Shown: positions 5,605 to 7,340 of the stretch, in pieces | How the letters are laid out: each line of letters begins with the position of its first letter | Position numbering within the stretch: position 1 is the stretch's first letter | Source: Actinomycetota bacterium | GTDB taxonomy: Bacteria; Actinomycetota; Thermoleophilia; Gaiellales; Gaiellaceae | DNA: 7,340 nt | Assembly (NCBI GenBank): GCA_013696185.1 | Contig: JACCZA010000259.1 | Span: forward strand, 1-7,340 | Direction: 5' to 3' | Made by a program: the position numbers and the translations under genes | The notes under the pieces: generated by a model | What the model was told of the DNA's origin: nothing | What the model saw: only the letters and a program-made list of their open reading frames with translations | Database searches by the model: none

Positions 5605-7340
5605 TCAGGCGTCGGAACGCCGCGCCGGAGGCTCCGCTTCGAGCAGCCCGAGGCTCGGCTCTCCCACGGCCTCGACGTGGAGAGCCGCGAGACGCCCGGG
5701 CGCGCCCGCGGCCTGGAGGCGGCGAAGCTCCTTGATCGGGATGTGGCAGCGCATCCAGTGTCCCGGCTCGACCTCCGCGAACGGAGGCTCCTCCTGCTCG
5801 CAGATCGCTCCGATCTTGCGGGGGCAACGCGTGTTGAACACGCACCCGCTCGGCGGGGCGGCGGCGCTCGGGATCTCCCCTTCGAGCCGGATCCGCTGCC
5901 GCTCGGTCCCGTCGATGCTCGGCACGGCCGAGAGCAGCGCCTCGGTGTAGGGATGGTGCGGCCCCGAGAAGACGACCTCGGCGGGGCCGAGCTCCATCAG
6001 CCGCCCCAGGTAGAGGACGGCGATCCGGTCCGAGATGTAGCGCACGACGCCGAGATCGTGCGAGATGAAGAGGTACGCCACCCGCCGCTCGGCCTGCAGC
6101 TCGACGAGGAGGTTCAGGATCGCCGCCTGCACGGAGACGTCGAGCGCCGAGGTGGGCTCGTCGCACACGACGAGTTGCGGGTCGCCCGCGAAGGCGCGCG
6201 CGATCGCGACGCGCTGCTTCAGCCCTCCCGAGAGCTGGCCCGGCCGCGCGCTGACGTAGCGCTCGGCGAGCCGCACCGACTGCATGAGCTCGAGCAGGCG
6301 CTGCTCTGCGGCCCGACCCGTCAGGCCGGCGAGCTTCTTCAGCGATCGGCGAAGGATCCTCCGCACCTGGTGGCGCCGGTTCAGCGCCGAGTCGGGGTTC
6401 TGGAAGACGATCTGCAGCGCCCGCAGCTCGGCCGCAGAACGGCCCCCGAGCCCCAGCGAGAGATCCTTTCCCTGCAAGGTGACGGCACCCGACGTCGGCT
6501 CGACGATCCCGAGGAGCGTGCGCGCGAGCGTCGTCTTGCCGCTACCCGACTCGCCAACGAGGCCGAGCGTCTCGCCACGCCAGATTGCCGTCGAGGCGCC
6601 CACGAGCGCGTGCACGTCGTGTCCCTGCTGCTTGAACACCTTGCCGAGGTCGTCGAACGCCAGGAGCGGCGCCTCCGCGCGGTCGACGGCGGGCAGCTCG
6701 AGGTTAGCCGCCAGCGCCCGCGGCAGCGTCTGCGCCCGCTCGTGGAAGTGGCAGCGGCTGACGTGCGTGCCGCCCACGTCGTACAGCGGCGGCTCCTCGA
6801 GACGGCAGATCTCCTCGACGAGCGCGCAGCGTGCTGTGAACACGCACCCGGGCAGCTCCTCTCCGAGGTTCGGCAGGAAACCAGGGATCGTGTCGAGCCG
6901 GCCGTGATCCTTCCGGGTCCCGCCACGCGGGATACAGCGGAGCAGGCCGACGGTGTAGGGGTGACGCGGGTCGCGCAGCACCGTCTCGGTGAGGCCCTCC
7001 TCGACCAGTCTCCCGGCGTAGAGCACACCGACCCTGTCGCACATCTTCGCGATCACGCCGAGGTTGTGGCTGATGAAGAGAACCGCGGTCTGCAGCTCGG
7101 CCTGGAGCCCGGCGACGAGGTCGAGCACCTCGGCCTCGACCGTGGCGTCGAGACCCGTCGTCGGCTCGTCGAGGATAAGCAGGGCCGGGTCGATCGCGAG
7201 CGCCATCGCGATGATCACGCGCTGCTGCATGCCGCCCGAGAGCTGATGTGGGTAGCGCGCCATCACGGAGCCGGGGTCGGCGATCTGCACGCGAGTGAGA
7301 GCGGCTCGCGCCCTCTCGAGCGACTCGTTCCTGCCGGTGC
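5605..7340 (-). CDS. Fused dual ATPase of dipeptide/oligopeptide ABC importer (DppD-DppF type; N-terminus missing)
   Basis: The visible 577 residues (first full codon at 7338, stop TGA at 5607-5605) hold most of one ABC ATPase followed by a second complete one, powering peptide or nickel-type import at the inner membrane. Numbered from the edge, domain 1 shows the signature LSGGMQQR (33-40), Walker B LLILDEP (53-59) and H-loop H91; its Walker A lies outside the window. Domain 2 has Walker A GESGSGKTT (262-270), Q-loop Q313, signature LSGGLKQR (369-376), Walker B VVCDEP (390-395) and H-loop H427. Each half ends with the oligopeptide-transporter C-terminal domain: HPYT followed by four cysteines (165, 171, 178, 196 and 499, 505, 513, 531). 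GTG 7290 is internal, since homologous coding continues upstream. Fusion of DppD and DppF is known in several bacteria. Permease and solute-binding genes probably lie to the right. The substrate (peptide, nickel or other) cannot be decided. Confidence 0.93.
   Translation of the reverse strand, partial: TGRNESLERARAALTRVQIADPGSVMARYPHQLSGGMQQRVIIAMALAIDPALLILDEPTTGLDATVEAEVLDLVAGLQAELQTAVLFISHNLGVIAKMCDRVGVLYAGRLVEEGLTETVLRDPRHPYTVGLLRCIPRGGTRKDHGRLDTIPGFLPNLGEELPGCVFTARCALVEEICRLEEPPLYDVGGTHVSRCHFHERAQTLPRALAANLELPAVDRAEAPLLAFDDLGKVFKQQGHDVHALVGASTAIWRGETLGLVGESGSGKTTLARTLLGIVEPTSGAVTLQGKDLSLGLGGRSAAELRALQIVFQNPDSALNRRHQVRRILRRSLKKLAGLTGRAAEQRLLELMQSVRLAERYVSARPGQLSGGLKQRVAIARAFAGDPQLVVCDEPTSALDVSVQAAILNLLVELQAERRVAYLFISHDLGVVRYISDRIAVLYLGRLMELGPAEVVFSGPHHPYTEALLSAVPSIDGTERQRIRLEGEIPSAAAPPSGCVFNTRCPRKIGAICEQEEPPFAEVEPGHWMRCHIPIKELRRLQAAGAPGRLAALHVEAVGEPSLGLLEAEPPARRSDA

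Noticed and set aside
7288..7290. GTG as the start of the ABC ATPase
   Set aside because: The frame stays open to the right edge and the first domain lacks its Walker A and Q-loop, so the gene continues beyond the window.
1..7340. CRISPR arrays, tRNA/rRNA genes, insertion sequences or phage parts
   Set aside because: No regularly spaced repeats, no RNA-gene-like segments, no transposase or integrase motifs, and almost all bases are taken up by six recognisable protein genes.

Overview
The window is very GC-rich (roughly 70% or more by eye) and densely coding, with GTG/TTG starts and many long antisense shadow frames. This composition, together with the protein types present, suggests a high-GC actinobacterium, possibly of the Thermoleophilia/Solirubrobacterales kind. 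That placement is inferred from composition and general protein resemblance, not from a marker gene.

Layout, left to right. (1) Positions 1-3393, plus strand: a tight three-gene operon. It holds the C-terminal two thirds of a DAO-type FAD-dependent oxidoreductase (cut by the left edge), a complete M20-family metallo-hydrolase of the ArgE/DapE type 4 bp later, and a complete bacterial class cytochrome P450 that overlaps the hydrolase by 11 bp from a TTG start. (2) Positions 3398-4570, minus strand: a 12-helix MFS permease, convergent with the P450 across only 4 bp. (3) About 4571-4614: a short, strikingly AT-richer divergent promoter region with a 10-bp palindrome and a TAAAAT hexamer. (4) Positions 4615-5559, plus strand: a LysR-type regulator transcribed away from the MFS gene and therefore its likely regulator. 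(5) Positions 5605-7340, minus strand, running off the right edge: a fused double ATPase of a dipeptide/oligopeptide ABC importer (DppD-DppF type). The missing N-terminus, and probably the permease and binding-protein genes, lie to the right.

How the genes may work together (inference): the plus-strand operon combines amine or amino-acid oxidation (FAD oxidoreductase), amide-bond hydrolysis (M20) and monooxygenation (P450). This would suit stepwise breakdown or tailoring of an N-acyl, N-alkyl or peptide-like compound. The MFS/LysR pair could export or import a related compound under its control, and the adjacent Dpp-type importer brings in peptides. Nothing in the sequence names the substrate.

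No RNA genes, mobile elements, CRISPR arrays or att sites were seen. The genes are recognisable family members. The less ordinary points are the co-transcription of the three enzymes, small departures in the P450 consensus motifs, the paired four-cysteine motifs in the fused ATPase, and the compact divergent control region.
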